Positions 62,587-64,000 of a stretch of DNA of 64,000 nucleotides are shown here, piece by piece (position 1 is the stretch's first letter; each line of letters opens with the position of its first letter). This stretch comes from Panonychus citri (Eukaryota > Arthropoda > Arachnida > Trombidiformes > Tetranychidae). The position numbers and the translations under genes are program-made. The stretch spans positions 3,100,001 to 3,164,000 of the forward strand of contig NW_026515539.1 of assembly GCF_014898815.1 (NCBI RefSeq), given 5' to 3'. The notes under the pieces were generated by a model that worked only from the letters and a program-made list of their open reading frames with translations, had not been told where the DNA came from and made no database searches.

Positions 62587-62715
62587 GATGATGATGGAAT
62601 TTATCAGATTGGTAACTCAGAACTTTTATTATCTATTCGTCGGTTTATAGCAACTAAATGAATATCATTTGATTGTTTCGTTTTATATTCTGACGAGATG
62701 TTTTCTCACCTTTAT
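62587..62715 (-). promoter_or_regulatory. Promoter and leader of secreted-peptide gene 3
   Basis: On the minus strand TATAAAA (62681-62687) lies about 95 bases before the ATG, preceded by GTGAGAAAACATCTCGTCAG. Leader text (CCGACGAATAGATAATA, AGTTCTGAGTTAC) nearly equals that of copy 2. Confidence 0.7.
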
Positions 62716-63308
62716 TTACCAAAACACTGTTAATGTGCTGAACTCTCAAAAATTACATGATCATTTTATCAAATTAGAATAAAATTGTTAAAGGTTTCGA
62801 TTGATTTTCATTAAGTTAAGTTTATATTAATACACTGATTGCTAAAGTTATTGATTATTTTATTGTGATCATAGAAAGGAAATTGTTAATTTCTTGAGTA
62901 TTTAGAGTGCACTTTGTGAATGGTTACATTGATTTTGATGAGATAATTGATTGTAAGTTGCACGAAAAGTTTGCCAATTATTATAAATTTAAGGCTACAA
63001 AACGAAAGGCCAAGATGTCAGAGCTATTAAATTGCGACAATTCAATTGATTAAGGCAAAAAGCATTGTAAAAATTAAGAAAATCATGCAGATAGTAATTG
63101 TTTATATACAGTTTCTTAATTGTACCTTATTATGTTGGATTATTTTTCTGATAATAAATCAGGTATAAAAAGAGTTCACAGAGCCAAAAGGAAATCAATT
63201 GATTCTCATACTGAGTAATTGATTAAGCCTTTGATTCATTGAATTGGACGGTAGTTGATAAGGTTTGATTATCAATTTCACATTGAATGAATACAATTGA
63301 GTATCAGA
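62716..63308. other. Intergenic, 3' flank of the Ly6 gene
   Basis: AT-rich with no coding signal. A plus-strand TATAAAAA at 63164-63171 has no associated ORF. Confidence 0.45.
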
Positions 63309-64000
63309 TCATTTGAAGAGAGTCAGAGCAACAAAAGCGGAAATTGCGACGATAAAAATGTTTGGATAAGTAGAAGATGATTTGAGCTGTTGAAACAAAA
63401 ACAGAATAATTAATCAACTTCCCATGTAATTAATTTTTACCCTTAATTAATACTCACAGTTACATAGTAATTACATCTATCACCAGTACAACACTCAACA
63501 CATTCCCAATCATTGTACCAAATGCGATCACATCGGGATAAGTGTTTCTTATACTGTTGATCACAAATCTCTTTGGAAGCGCATTTCTTGGTAATGTAAT
63601 ATTGTTTCTCTCCACTGGGAGCCCAATAAGGTGTACCTAATATGGATAATTAAAGGGAAACAATTAAAAATCAAGATGAAATCAAATAGAACAAAAAATA
63701 AAATAAAATGAGTTGATGGACAAAACCAACGGTCAACTTACTTCCCCATCGGATTTGAGACAAGCACCGATCTTGACCAACGTCACAATTTTTAACTGTT
63801 TCCACACATTTATCCTTATTATCTTCTTGATTGGAGCAAACATAACATTCTAGTGAATTAACTGTTGAAACAATTAAAAGCCAAAAACAGAAGCAATCAA
63901 ATTAAAACCAATGATAAACAATAAATGTAAACACTAAAAAAAACTTACCTTTATTTATACAAAGCAAGAAAAAAGCACAATTGAAAACTATAAATAAATT
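63309..64000 (-). CDS. GPI-anchored Ly6/three-finger protein (partial)
   Basis: Four visible exons, 63949 to beyond the window edge, 63742-63861, 63458-63636 and 63309-63386, all in phase; the start lies beyond 64000. The first visible piece (VFNCAFFLLCINK) is the end of a signal peptide. LECYVCSNQEDNKDKC opens the Ly6 fold, which closes with the diagnostic CVECCTGDRCNYY. Ten or more Cys fit the three-finger pattern. The last exon encodes a hydrophobic end (IFIVAISAFVALTLF, then K and stop), a GPI-anchor signal. Arthropod Ly6 proteins of this layout (the crim, crok and boudin group in Drosophila) act in septate junctions and channel traffic. Which subfamily this is cannot be told. Confidence 0.82.

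Larger units (their letters stand above)
62285..62715 (-). repeat. Inverted dispersed copy of the peptide-gene unit
   Basis: Reverse complement of the segment around 19741-20180: promoter, leader, ORF and the downstream tail ending in the TCTCGATCATATTGC block are all recognisable. It is 42 kb from the tandem pair and in opposite orientation, so the unit has moved with its own flanks. Confidence 0.8.

Noticed and set aside
1..64000. CRISPR arrays, tRNA or rRNA genes, transposase genes
   Set aside because: No regularly spaced repeats, clover-leaf genes, ribosomal RNA text or transposase/reverse transcriptase motifs were seen on reading both strands.

Overview
This is arthropod nuclear DNA: AT-rich, with long intergenic stretches, mostly short introns (about 60 to 160 bases) and ordinary GT-AG splicing. 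The gene content (a shavenoid protein, a Yb/TDRD12-type Tudor helicase, CDK4/6, Rap2, G-alpha-i, Salvador, MCM4, XPG, FAM89, DENND5, prosaposin) is a typical animal set, and shavenoid points to arthropods. A spider-mite-like chelicerate is my best guess from base composition, compactness and protein style, but that is inference.

Layout. 0.6-2.1 kb: intronless divergent GPCR (+). 6.2-13.9 kb: shavenoid, four coding exons (-). 18.0-20.2 kb: tandem array with two genes for short secreted peptides (+); a third, inverted copy lies at 62.4-62.6 kb. 20.5-23.9 kb: TDRD12-like Tudor helicase (+). 25.1-27.4 kb and 35.7-37.9 kb: two CDK4/6 genes facing opposite ways, forming the arms of a large inverted repeat; the right arm also carries a decayed piece of the Tudor helicase gene. 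Between the arms: a lysosomal-phospholipase-A2/LCAT-like lipase (+), a tentative small minus-strand gene, and Rap2 (+). 39.9-44.6 kb: DENND5 (-). 46.0-46.6 kb: FAM89 (-). 47.3-48.8 kb: G-alpha-i (-), head to head with Salvador (+, 49.3-50.9 kb). 51.2-51.9 kb: CZIB-like zinc protein (+). 52.9-54.6 kb: prosaposin (+). 55.6-58.0 kb: MCM4 (-). 58.5-61.7 kb: XPG/ERCC5 (-). 63.3 kb to the edge: a GPI-anchored Ly6-type protein (-), running off the window.

The genes are mostly independent units, but some share promoters: G-alpha-i/Salvador and Rap2/the tentative gene are divergent pairs, and each intervening region holds the same 14-base CTCF-like motif. Cell-cycle and replication genes (CDK4/6, MCM4, XPG, Salvador) are frequent but do not form a known cluster. 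The MCM4 promoter has an E2F-like site and a palindrome resembling a DREF element.

Most notable are (1) the inverted CDK4/6 duplication, whose coding exons are identical although exon 1 has unrelated sequence on both sides, beside a strongly decayed helicase pseudogene; (2) a small family of secreted peptides that keeps promoter, 5' leader and signal peptide but varies its mature part; and (3) three genes (shavenoid, DENND5, XPG) that each need exactly one added base to restore the conserved frame, which looks like residual assembly error but should be checked.
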